Assembly (NCBI RefSeq): GCF_041381155.1
Contig: NC_091147.1
Location: 34,056,909 to 34,120,908, forward strand
From: Argopecten irradians
Taxonomy: Eukaryota > Mollusca > Bivalvia > Pectinida > Pectinidae
Direction of reading: 5' to 3'
DNA: 64,000 bases
The position numbers and the translations under genes are program-made. The notes beneath the pieces are model-generated. The model searched no databases and was not told the DNA's origin. It saw only the letters and a list, made by a program, of their open reading frames with translations. Shown here one piece after another: positions 34,870 through 45,191 of this stretch (its first letter is position 1; each line of letters starts with the position of its first letter).

Positions 34870-35335
34870 AACTTAGGAAAATGATCCCTGGATATAGTAT
34901 AAAAAACCCTTTTGATTCAGTTTCCTGTAACTTATTGATCATACTCTGACTTTTGGGAACAGCATAGGAAATTTGATAAATGCTTTACATCATAATGCTT
35001 GCTCTATGATTAATCAATGAGGTGATTTGTCTTCTTTTTTTAATCGTATCTGCAAATGTCAATATGATGTCAGATGGCGCTGTCTATATATCTATAATCT
35101 CTGCAGATAAGTTTTTATTATTCGTATAGAGAAATAATAATACAAAAAAAAAACCATTGTTGGTATAAATACAGATGATTGTACTATAAATTCTCAATAC
35201 ACTGATGATACTTTTATATTCTCATACTTGATGGAACTGAAAACTCATTGAAAGCAGCAGCTATGGAATCAAATAATTACGCAAAAATCATTACTTAGAA
35301 ATAAATCCAGGAAGTATTAGTGACACAGATAAAGT
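34870..35335 (+). pseudogene. Decayed LINE reverse transcriptase fragment
   Basis: Reading across frameshifts, the plus strand retains LINE RT landmarks in the right order. PFDSVS (near 34910) corresponds to the AFDSVSW metal-binding motif. INQ-GDLS follows near 35014-35030. A LYIYNLC block sits near 35080-35105. SQYTDDT near 35190 corresponds to QYADDT, and LDGTENSLKAA follows it. These match in order the RT at 39145-40476 on the other strand. Many stops and shifts make it a dead, old copy of the same or a related family. Confidence 0.7.
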
Positions 35336-35991
35336 TAAGCCAGACGTATCTATCCAGGAGTGTGCAGATTGAGGTTTATAAATGGTAAATTTTCCATCCC
35401 TTATAGGTTTGTTAAAATTAGTTGGAAAAGAAGGTAAAAAAATCAAATGCTAAATGGTGTAAAATTCTAAAATTTGATGGTTGTGTGAAGTTGGCTCGTT
35501 ATACGACATTCGACATACAACATTCAAATATCTGGCCAACTGTGGAAGTGGATATTTTAATGAGACAATTTTGATTTGTAAGATTTTTTGGATGTTTGGA
35601 TACATGTAATGGCAACCAAACCAGGTGATTTGTCCAGGTAACTGGTGGTTTGTCCCTTCACGAAGATCCGAAATAAAATAAATTGTCACAAGATGGCTGC
35701 CTGTTATAACGTGAGCGAATGTGCTGTGTCGTTCAGTTTTTTTGGCAATATGTTTCATTGTGATAGCACTATGAAATGAGCAAATACTACGAATGGAGAC
35801 ACAACATCAACATACCAGTCTCCCAAAACACATATGGACCAATAGGATGTTAAGCAAACATATCATAACCAGTTTCGCGATCATTGTAATCATTGTAAAA
35901 TATCAGTTTTATTCAAATGTGATGTTTTCCATGCTAAAATACTGACCTCGTGATATGAATTTATTGATGAAATCTGCCCACATCAGCCTTA
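35336..35991. other. Intergenic, no gene seen
   Basis: May include further decayed LINE sequence at its left. The minus-strand open frame at 35450-35758 (102 codons) shows no recognisable domain. Confidence 0.4.
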
Positions 35992-37111
35992 TTCGGTAAT
36001 ACTGTATGACTGTCTGGTAAATCACATCAGGATCAGTATCACTGTACAACTGTGTGGCCCATCACTCTAGGATCAGAAATACTGTATGACTGTCTGGTCC
36101 ATCACTCTAGGATCAGTAATACTGAATGACTGTCTGTTCCATCACATTAGGATCAGTAATACTGTACGACTGTCTGTTCCATCACTCTAGGATCAGAAAT
36201 ACTGTATGACTGTCTGGTCCATCACTCTAGGATCAGTAATACTGAATGACTGTCTGTTCCATCACATTAGGATCAGTAATACTGTATGACTGTCTGGTCC
36301 ATCACATTAGGATCAGTAATACTGTATGACTGTCTGGTCCATCACACTAGGATCAGTAATACTGTATGACTGTCTGGTCCATCACATTAGGATCAGTAAT
36401 ACTGTAGGATTGTCTGATCCATCACACTAGGATCAGTAATACTGTATGACTGTCTGGTCCATCACATTAGGATCAGTAATACTGTATGACTGTCTGATCC
36501 ATCACACTAGGATCAGTAATATGTATGACTGTCTGGTCCATCACATTAGGATCAGTAATACTGTATGACTGTCTGGTCCATCACATTAGGATCAGTAATA
36601 CTGTATGACTGTCTGGTCCATCACACTAGGATCAGTAATACTGTATGACTGTCTGGTCCATCACATTAGGATCAGTAATACTGTATGACTGTCTGGTCCA
36701 TCACATTAGGATCAGTAATACTGTATGACTGTCTGGACAATCACATTAGGATCAGTAATACTGTATGACTGTCTGGTCCATCACACTGGGATCAGTAATA
36801 CGGTACGACTGTCTGGTCCACCACACTAGGATAAGTTGTACTGTATGACTGTCTGGTCCATCACATTAGGATCAGTAATACTATACGACTGTCTGGTCCA
36901 TCACATTAGGATCAGTAATACTGTACGACTGTCTGGTCCATCACATTAGGATCAGTAATACTGTATGACTGTCTGGTCCATCACATTAGGATCAGTAATA
37001 CTGTATGACTGTCTGGTCCATCACATTAGGATCAGTAATACTGTAGGATTGTCTGATCCATCACACTAGGATCAGTAAGACGTGTACCGTATGACTGCCT
37101 GGCTGTGCGTT
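35992..37111. repeat. 40-bp minisatellite, about 27 copies
   Basis: The unit is GGATCAGTAATACTGTATGA followed by CTGTCTGGTCCATCACATTA, 40 bp. A 120-bp block of three variant units at 36061-36180 is repeated at 36181-36300 with two or three base differences. A distinctive variant with TGTAGGATTGTCTGATCC occurs near 36402 and again near 37042, which indicates block duplications within the array. Confidence 0.9.
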
Positions 37112-37859
37112 GTATATGAGTGTACGATATCATTCTGCTATTCTCCTATATAGTAGTTTTGACTTCATTTTAAAAAACCCCATTTGGTCGGATAAATCAC
37201 CCTGCCCTAACACGGATATTTAAGTGTCAGGATTATAACCTTATGTAAGTATCTAATATAGCATTTTAACAAACCCCAGACTGATGATATCATACACCAT
37301 ATTAGCATGTTCTTTTATTATATCGTTTTCAATTCTTCCTCGAAACTGTCACTCATGATAAGATAACATCACAGAAAACCAGTATTTGAGAATTCGTCCA
37401 CCTCACCACGACCACTTAAACTCACAGTGTTGATATAATGAGGAAGTTTTTGCTATATATAGAAACTATGGACACATTGTTAAAGGGAAATTTAGATATT
37501 AATGATTGATATTGTAATACTGTATTGTTTTTCTCAAAATATTATTATTAATAATACCATCATATCTTGAAAACTGTTACCGATGGGTAAATTTGTACGA
37601 AGATTTATATGTTTATTTTTCTTTATTTATTTATTTTTTTTTATATAATTTTTTTATTTTTCAAATTTTGTTCATGTATATAACATTAGCAACGAGACAA
37701 CACCTACACATCACACTATACACACAGACACACACACACTCACACATACACACATACAACTCACATACCCTGATACATACATATACCCTCACACTTTCTT
37801 ACTAGAATATTTAAATTATACATGATGTGTTTATTATAATTACATATAATATTTGTCTT
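37112..37859. other. Intergenic; CA-rich and T-rich simple sequence
   Basis: No gene. T/TA-rich simple sequence at about 37610-37660 and a CACACA/CACATA stretch at about 37715-37770. These produce the open frame 37593-37805. Confidence 0.55.
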
Positions 37860-38308
37860 TTTGTTTTTATTTTCATTCCTTCCACACACACTTTTATTCA
37901 GGGGGGAGACAAGATGTTACATTTACAGGAGAGAAGTTAGGAAAGGAAAGGGTGGGAGGGGAAAAAGAGATAGGAAAGGGATGGGTTGGAGGGTAAGAAG
38001 TGGGGAGAGGTGGGGAACATATGTTGCCAATAATGAAATGGAATAATTAACAAGAGATTATTCATTAAAGAATTATACTTATATATTGAATAAATGTGAC
38101 AATAATCTGGAACAGACACCAGTGTACCAGTATCATATACTTGTACTGTACGTAAATCATATATAATAAGAAATATCAATGTAAGTACTGGTGTAAATAG
38201 TAACAGCTAATGAAATAATGTTTGCAAGTATAATTATTGACTGCTAACAACGAAGGAAGAAGGGGGAAAAAGGAAGATCTACCAATGTCAGGTATCATCA
38301 GACAATGT

Positions 38309-39145
38309 CTAATTCAGGTCTAATGTAATTAAGTTTTGCCATTTCCTCCATTCCATTGTAAATTTGTCAACACTTTGTTCACCTTTACCACAAGCAATAA
38401 TTTTTTGAACTTTATGGTAATCTTTTATTGAGTTAATTAATGTTGAAATATTTAGAGTTTTATGTAAACATTTAGTTTTGTATATATATTGTTTAATAAA
38501 CAAAGAAACTTCATTATCAATTCTGGTATTAATACCATTCTGATTAATAAAACCGAATAGCAAAGCCTCCTTATTTAAAGCAAATGGAATACTGAGAGCA
38601 GATAGCAAATTCTCAAATTTTATCAAAAAATCTTGAACTTCCCTACATTCCCATAGAATATGTACGATTGTCTCCCTTTCAATGAAGCAGAAATCACAGT
38701 ATGGATTATTAACAAGTCCAACTTTGTATAGGTAGGAGTTAGTTGTTAAGACATGGTGATTAATTCTATATTGTAACCACTGTAGCTTAGTATTTTTTGT
38801 AACAGAAAAGGGAAGAGAATATATTTTTTCCCAAGTATCATGGTTATAATCAAAATTTAAACCCCATTTAATTTGGGAAGTTATTTGACAGTTGTTTGCT
38901 TTAAGTACATTATAAAAGTCTTTGGAACCCTTTTTCTTCCTTAGTATTATTTCAAGGTGTAATGGAACAAATGGATATAGTAATGTTTCAAACGGGAAAT
39001 GAAAATTGTTCAAGTACTTCTTTATCTTAGTAATAAACCCATGGTATTCCAAAAAATTTGTTATTGCGCCATGTTTAACACAGAATTCATTAAATGAAAA
39101 AAAGGAACAATCTATATTGTTTTTCAATAGATCATTAATTATCAT
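38309..39145 (-). pseudogene. LINE ORF2 C-terminal part
   Basis: A 278-codon open stretch continuing ORF2 after a frameshift in a T run at about 39172-39180. It ends at the natural stop of ORF2. Around residues 145-175 it has the pattern CDFC, then H and C (CDFCFIERETIVHILWEC), the C-x2-C-x7-H-x4-C motif at the end of L1-superfamily ORF2 proteins. Upstream is the NHHVLTTNSYLYK segment typical of these C-terminal regions. Confidence 0.8.
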
Positions 39146-40476
39146 TATTCCCTTTTCAAACCATTTCCGATAAAAAAAACTGCTTTATTTCCAACAGATA
39201 GATCATTGTTAAACCATAATGGCGTCTTAAGTAAGGATTGGCTACTCTTTAACTTATCTATTTTTGTTCTTAAATTATACCATGCATTAAAAACATCTAC
39301 CCAAAACTGATTTTTGCTATTTATTTGTTTTAAATACTCTTTGCCAGAATTGGCCAATAAGTTCAAGCTTATATCTGATTTCAGTATACTTAACCACTTA
39401 CTCTCCGACATAAAAATTCTTCTGATCCAACTTATCTTAAGAGACTCAATATATGATGATAAATGAACCATTTTTAGCCCACCTTCCTGGTATTGCTGGA
39501 TTATTACATCTCTTTTAATCTTATCAATTTTGCTATTCCATAAAAAGTTGAACAGAATTGTATTCAGTTGCTTAATGAAATTTGCCGAAGGGTTAGGCAA
39601 GGAAATAAAAAGGTGATTCATTTGTGATATCAATAGCGATTTAATAACATGTATCCTTCCTATCGGTGTGAGTAAACGTCTACTCCAACTTTTGATAATT
39701 GATTTAAGTTTAACTAATTTCTTATCAAAATTCATTTTCGGAATTCTACTAAGATCAACATGAAAATCTATACCAAGAAGTGTAAATTTATCTACTCCCC
39801 ATCTAAGATTCATATTTGGAATGAGAACGTCTTGGCTATACTTTTTACTACCTATCCAGACTACTTCAGTTTTACCCAAATTTATTTTTAGACCCGAAAT
39901 TTTCGCATAGCTATTTAATTCATCAACAGCCCCTTTCAAAGATTTTTCTGAACCATCTAATATTATTGAGGTATCATCTGCATACTGTGAGTTCAAGATA
40001 GGACAGTTATTAATATTTATTCCAGTAATATTTCTGTTATTTCTAATGCGAATTGCCAATATTTCAGCACATAGAATAAAAATGTATGGAGCGATAGGGT
40101 CACCTTGTCGACAGCCACGATTAATTTTAAAAATAGGAGACAAATTACCCCCCTGGTTTATGGCAGAACTTATATTAGAATGAAAGATTTTTATCCATTT
40201 TCTAATATCATTTCCAAAGCCAAAATATCTAAAAACTTCATCTATGAATTTCCAGCTGACAGAATCAAAAGCTTTTTCAAAATCAACCATTAATAGCATT
40301 CCTGGAATATTATTCTCTTCAGTATATTGCATAATATCATAAACCAAACGAGTATTCTCCCCTACATAACGTCCTGATATGAAACCTGTCTGATCGGAAT
40401 TAATTAATTGATTTAAAAATACTTTAATTCTACTAGCAATTGAACCCGAGGCAATTTTATACACAATATTTAACAA
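39145..40476 (-). pseudogene. LINE ORF2 reverse transcriptase core
   Basis: A 443-codon open stretch holding the RT palm. SGRYVGENTRLV precedes VDFEKAFDSVSW (first catalytic Asp). GCRQGDPIAPYIF follows, then QYADDTSIILDG at about 39971-39987 with the paired catalytic Asp residues. GLKINLGKTEVVW and LLGIDF are later RT blocks. The order and spacing are those of the L1/Tx1 group. Catalytic residues are intact within this piece, but it is separated from the endonuclease part by a frameshift near 40490-40510 and from the C-terminus by one near 39175. Confidence 0.85.
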
Positions 40477-41620
40477 TGAAATAGGTCTCCAATTTTTTAT
40501 AATTTTTTTTTGACTTATTTGCCTTAGGTATACATGTAATTATTCCTAATCGCTGTGTGATCGATAACTCGTCAATTAAAAAACCATAGTTCAGTGCTCG
40601 AATAACAAAAGTACCTAGTTGTTTCCAGAAGCATTTAAAAAATTCAGAGGTAAAACCATCCGAGCCAGGACTTTTATTATTTTTCATATTTTTCAGAGTC
40701 TGTGAAGCTTCTTTTAATGTAATTAACCCTTCCAAATTAGCTGACTCAGTCATGTTTAGTCTTGGAACATCTAATCCATCTAGAAAATCATCTAAAACTA
40801 CATCTTCAACGTTCTTATCAATGGAGTACAATTGTTCATAAAAATCTTTCACTTCGTTCAAAATTTCCTCTTGTTTTATTAAAATTTCACCATTCTCTCG
40901 TTCTAATTTTGGAATAATTTTCGATGTAAACTGTCTATTTTCCAAGTTAAAAAAGTAATTTGTTGGTTTTTCCCCTTCATCAATCCATAATGCTTTAGCT
41001 CGTATTATACTTCCTTTTATCCTATAAGATCTAATTTTTTCTAATTCAGTTTTTTTTTCTTGTATCTTATCTAGATCTAAATCATTTTTATTTTCCAAGT
41101 CTTGTATCTCATTTATTAGATTCATTTCTTTAGCACAACTCTGCTTTTTCTTGTAAGATGAATATGATATTGACTTACCTCTTATTTCCATAAGTAATGT
41201 TTCTAAAAATAACTGATCGTTGATGATGAACTGTAAGTCTGAATTAGGTATTTCATCAATTTGTTCAATGTTATAAATAGGAAGACAATATTGTAATTTA
41301 ATTTTCTTAATGGTTTCATTGATAGTATTGAGAAATTCAATGTCATGTAAGAGCGAGTTGTTAAATTTCCATAATCCCTTCCCCTTTTTAAACTCATTAA
41401 ATTTTAATACAATTTTTGAGAAAGAATGATCAGATCTGTAACCTGGTTCAATGGTTGCCTCCCCTACACTTGATAGTAAATTTCCTGATACTAAAAAGAA
41501 ATCTAATCTGGCTTGTTTAACAGGTCTATTTCTCCGCCAAGTATATCTAGAAATATCAGTATGCTGTTCTCTAAAAACATCAATCAAGTCAAAGTTTTCA
41601 ATAATTTCCAACAATCTCAT
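40457..41620 (-). pseudogene. LINE ORF2 endonuclease end, linker and RT start
   Basis: A 387-codon open stretch. It begins in the last part of the endonuclease domain (RYTWRRNRPVKQARLDFFLV and SDHS, with the family's Asp and His residues). It passes through a charged linker and contains NNKSPGSDGFTSEFFKCFW and GIITCIPKANKSKK, the first RT blocks. It then leaves frame in an A-rich run at about 40490-40510, where the expected NWRPISLLN block is split between this frame and the next. Confidence 0.85.
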
Positions 41621-42117
41621 ACGAGCCTTCGGGTTATTAATATTTTTATAACTTTTGTCACAATCTATTTCAGGATCAAGTACTGGTTAAAATCTCCACA
41701 AATAATATAGCTGTCATTCTTGAACTAAGGTGTATCCTCTATTCTATCATAAAATGTGGGATTGTCTGTGTTTGGTCCATACACTTTATCAAAGTTACAT
41801 TCCTACCTTCTATGGTCATATCAAGAGCTAAAAAATTACCAGACAAGTCTTTTTTCTCCTTTAACACCTTAAATTCAAAATTGTTATTTATAAGCACTGT
41901 TACCCCCCCTTGCATTAGATTTAAAGGAATTAAAAAAACAGTCATATCCCCACTCATTCTGTATTATATTTTCTTGTTCTTGGGTAAAATGAGTGTCTTG
42001 AAGACAGTAGATATTATATTGTTTTTCCCTCAAAAAAGTAAAAACATCTTTCCGTTTTTTTTATAGCCTATCGCCTAGCCCCTGACAATTGGCAGATAAT
42101 ATCTTGATTCCATTCAT
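41621..42117 (-). pseudogene. LINE ORF2 N-terminal endonuclease, multiply broken
   Basis: The likely ORF2 ATG is at 42117. The start reads MNGIKILSANCQGLGD, with the conserved Asn of the apurinic-type endonuclease. LQDTHF follows, then GVTVLINNNFEFK, and GDFN near 41690, all endonuclease blocks in order. Lesions seen: an in-frame TAA at 42061-42063 beside an A8 run, a shift at a G7 run at about 41904-41910, another near 41800, a TAG near 41730, and a shift near 41680. Confidence 0.75.
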
Positions 42118-42725
42118 ATAAATATTGTTTGTACATAAAAGTCTATTTGAAACGCACAATTAAAAACGAATTGATATTTTTCCCTACTTCCTTGATCTGT
42201 AAGCCGTCTTTTTGAAAGTTTAATGGAATTCATGCTTCTTAAATCGTCACATAAAAAAGTAAGGTGGCATGGTTAATAATAACTATAATCCCATTTTCAA
42301 GTTTGACAACACCCCCACCTCGAGAAGAGAAGAAGAAAGAAAGAAAGAGAAAGAGAAATAAAAACACATACATAAACATGGGTCAAATAAACAGACCACC
42401 ACTCAGCACTTACGTCGTATAAAACAGCTAGGAAGCATATTATCACATTAGGCATATCAAAGATCTGCAAAACAATGTGAATGTGTAAATACCAGTTACT
42501 CAATACCGGAAGTTCTGAACATTAAAAATCTCGGTTATGCGAACTCTTATTCCAAAGGCCCAAAAATAATTTATTTATATTTTTAAAAAAAAAAGTATAT
42601 CTACAACATTATGATGCAGCAGCCTACGATAAGTCTGTATAAACAACTTTGGTACTTAAAGACCGACCGCATGTAAAATAAGTTACTTAGTTAATCCTTT
42701 ATTTCCACATATTTTCAAATCTTAA
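42118..42725 (-). other. LINE inter-ORF region, ORF2 side
   Basis: Non-coding part between ORF1 and ORF2. A purine-rich GAAA simple repeat lies at about 42322-42358 (plus strand). No separate gene. Confidence 0.5.
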
Positions 42726-43061
42726 AGATGCTCCACCGCCGACAGACCAAAAATGATATTCATCATTTGAACAATAATTGGTGTTTAATCGTGTATATAA
42801 TAGTCTAATTAACACAAAAATAATATTAAAATAATTTATTTTGCCTTTGGTACATGCGCATTCAGTAGTTCATTTCATATAGGATATAGTGGTACGGATT
42901 TTTTTCGGGATGCAATTAATTATTTTTCATAGTTTTAACTTGAAGTAAAATTAGTGGAAATGGTGTAAAGTAAGTAACTTTTGTAACTGAAGAAAAATAC
43001 TAAATCGTCTGCTCCTGTTTTTAATAGTGAAAAAATACCATTTGTCAGCAGTGGAGCATCT
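42726..43061. mobile_element. TTAA-flanked MITE, family C, intact copy
   Basis: The left end AGATGCTCCACCGCCGACAG and right end CTGTTT-spaced TGTCAGCAGTGGAGCATCT are inverted repeats of about 20 bp with two mismatches. TTAA is present on both sides (42722-42725 and 43062-43065). The element is 336 bp. It sits between ORF1 and ORF2 of the LINE, so it inserted after that LINE copy did, if the two ORFs belong to one insertion. Related copies: 12428-12767, a right-half fragment at 45899-46013 and a left-end fragment at 8910-9003. Confidence 0.8.
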
Positions 43062-43065
43062 TTAA

Positions 43066-43525
43066 GCAAGATCGCGGAAACGCTTGAAAGAAGATCGGCA
43101 GCCGTTGCCCGTTTACGGAAAAACACGAAGGCTACCGATCACCCTTCGGTATTCTTCGCGATTCAGTACTCGGTACTAAAGAAATATAATTTAATATCTA
43201 TGTATATATTATAGAAGGAAGACGTAGAAAAACGACAAGAATTATTTTTTGGAAAATTTGCTGAAATCTAAGCAGGCTTACTACGATTTATAATGACAAT
43301 CGGCTTACCTTATATCAAGAATATTATTTTCCAAATAAAAATCCATTCACACGGAATATATATATCCAATCTCACACAATACACACTTTATGAAAAGGAA
43401 ACGAAACACATGTGTTAATATTTACACTCGCGAGGCAAACATATATAACACAGTTGCATGATCGGTAGTCAGAGCGTTCTGACGTTTGATGTCCGACCGA
43501 TCATTCCACACAACCTATACAGTTA
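43066..43525 (-). other. LINE inter-ORF region, ORF1 side
   Basis: No coding feature. Contains a palindrome at 43458-43504. Confidence 0.45.
43458..43504. repeat. Palindrome downstream of LINE ORF1
   Basis: ATGATCGGTAGTCAGA and TGATGTCCGACCGATCAT form an imperfect stem around GCGTTCTGACGTT. It lies 22 bp past the ORF1 stop. Confidence 0.55.
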
Positions 43526-44344
43526 TTACTCGCGATTACCAGGCTTTCCTTTTACAAAGTTAGCGTCATCTAGGAGATAACTCTCAGTTAGCGGAGTATC
43601 ATAAGCGAGTCTGCGGCGAGTCTTTCCGTCTGAGAGAATTACAAATAGCTTGCCGTCAATACTATATGAATTCTTGACACACTTCAGTTGATATGCATCC
43701 TTCAGTCTCTGTTGGTTATATCGCGTCAGGTCTTCGTAAACCACTATCTTAGTCCCCTTAAGTCCTTTCCGGGCACGGATGATCTCGGCCTTCTTCCTTC
43801 TGTGAGTAAATTTGACAATGATATTCCGTGGAGTGCTGCCGTCGAACCTACCGAGCCTATGGGCAATGTCTATGTCACTTTCCCTTAAGGGTACATTTAG
43901 TTTGTCATTCACAAAATCTACTATGGTCAGTACACAGTCTTCCACCGATTCCTTATCTCCTGGGTCTTTAAGTCCGACTATTCTCAGAGAATTCTTCCTT
44001 CCCTGTTGCTCCAGATCATTGTGTGTTCCCGATAGCTCGGCAAGTTTTTCCTTTGTTGTATCAAGATTCTCCTCTAGCCTCGAGACTGTTTCCTTCAAGT
44101 CATCATTTTCCTGCTCAAGTATATTTACCTTGTCCTCTAAAGACTCTATTCTTTCAGAGAATTCCCGCTGAATGTCAGAACGAAGCTTTTCAAGCTTACG
44201 ATCCAAAGCGTCCTCAGTGATAAGAGTTTTCAAAATTCTGGAAATCTCATCAAGTCTTTCATCTGTAGATGACTTAGAACAACCTATATCACTTGTCCTC
44301 GTAGCAGTACTGGTAGTACGACTCCTATTGGATCCAGAAGGCAT
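43526..44344 (-). CDS. LINE ORF1 protein, intact
   Basis: An open frame of 272 codons from ATG 44344 (protein start MPSGSNRSRTT). The same frame is open 22 codons further 5', but this ATG gives the usual N-terminus. The first 40 residues are Ser/Thr-rich and basic. Residues about 45-135 form a long coiled coil (heptads such as RIESLEDKVNILEQENDDLK). Residues about 140-230 resemble the RRM-like RNA-binding domain of L1-type ORF1p (NSLRIVGLKD, DIDIAHRLGR, RNIIVKF, VYEDLT). The C-terminal part matches the short CTD (FVILSDGKTRRRL). The protein would trimerise through the coiled coil and coat LINE RNA. The frame is unbroken, unlike ORF2. Confidence 0.85.
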   Translation of the reverse strand: MPSGSNRSRTTSTATRTSDIGCSKSSTDERLDEISRILKTLITEDALDRKLEKLRSDIQREFSERIESLEDKVNILEQENDDLKETVSRLEENLDTTKEKLAELSGTHNDLEQQGRKNSLRIVGLKDPGDKESVEDCVLTIVDFVNDKLNVPLRESDIDIAHRLGRFDGSTPRNIIVKFTHRRKKAEIIRARKGLKGTKIVVYEDLTRYNQQRLKDAYQLKCVKNSYSIDGKLFVILSDGKTRRRLAYDTPLTESYLLDDANFVKGKPGNRE

Positions 44345-44517
44345 CGTTAATGAAAGATATTGAATGCACAATAAACACAAAATGTAAGTCCAAACGCAAG
44401 TGACATACATAGAGTAGGCACATTTTTTTATTTCTTAACATGTGTGCCTAATGTGTCTAATGTAAAGGTATAAATAAATGTTTAAAAGTTTGGAGATTGC
44501 CATCTAGCCTCTCCTCT

Positions 44518-44692
44518 GTTTGCATTCTACAGAGTTATCTGCCCTTGTAGCTCAGTATTGATTATGATTCATGTTTTGCGAGCTTAACGTCATATTTTCC
44601 GGAGAAAACGACGTGAATTGCGCTCACCAAGCAATTACATAAGAATAGATACATATCCGCAAGGGAGCTAAACCTATGATAAGCAAAAATGG
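44518..44692. mobile_element. CRE-bearing MITE, copy 3
   Basis: TTGCATTCTACAGAGTTATC at the left and the inverted CCGCAAGGGAGCTAAACCTA at the right. The centre GGAGAAAACGACGTGAATTG matches the other copies. The CRE octamers have decayed here (ATTATGATTCATG). Confidence 0.7.
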
Positions 44693-44839
44693 AATTCACA
44701 CAAAGAAAGAAGAGTTAAAACAAAGTCGTGATATATAATATATTGTCTAATGCCGTCAAATTTCTGTGATATTGATTAATAAAGAAAGAGAGGCAGTTTT
44801 GACAGACAAATGAAAATGACATATTATAAATACGTACTT

Positions 44840-45191
44840 AAATGGTAATCGGAACTCCTCGGATGTAAAACATAACCTCGGATGTGATAGGTGTCAGAAT
44901 ATGTAAGAAAATCAAACATTTTCTTCGTCGGAAAATCAAATTACGCCCTAACTACGCATAAGAAAATTAAAAGTTATTGAAATGTTGAACGTCTATAGTC
45001 GTATTGTAAGAAATTGAATGTAACCATTTCTCCTTCCACAACATCAATGAACTGACACTTTTTGAGGGGTGGTGTCTTCGATGGCAACCAGTTGTTATGA
45101 AAATCGTCCCTTAGTTTTAAAATGGAAGCCATTGTGTCACATCCGAGGTCAATGTACGTCAGTTACATCTGAAGTTCCGAGTGACTCAAAT
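44840..45191. mobile_element. TIR element, family F, about 350 bp
   Basis: The left arm AATCGGAACTCCTCGGATGT, then ACCTCGGATGTGATA, is inverted at the right as TGTCACATCCGAGGT, then ACATCTGAAGTTCCGAGTGA. Arms are about 55 bp with mismatches. Only one copy is in the window. Confidence 0.65.

Larger units (their letters stand above)
37860..44400 (-). mobile_element. L1/Tx1-type LINE, decayed
   Basis: Minus-strand non-LTR retrotransposon with ORF1 (coiled coil and RNA-binding) then ORF2 (endonuclease, reverse transcriptase, C-terminal Cys/His motif). The 3' UTR runs from 38308 towards 37860. It contains a pyrimidine-rich tract (minus strand, about 37930-38000) and a GAATAAAA poly(A)-signal-like motif near 37899-37906. 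The 5' and 3' limits are approximate; no target-site duplication was identified. About 1.4 kb separates ORF1 and ORF2, and a family C MITE is inserted there. ORF2 is frameshifted in several places, so this copy cannot move by itself. Confidence 0.8.

Noticed and set aside
25622..37111. Whether any of the regular arrays could be CRISPR
   Set aside because: The repeats are head-to-tail without unique spacers and the genome is eukaryotic; they are minisatellites.
43688..44363. Plus-strand open frames of 60-119 codons
   Set aside because: Antisense shadows of LINE ORF1.
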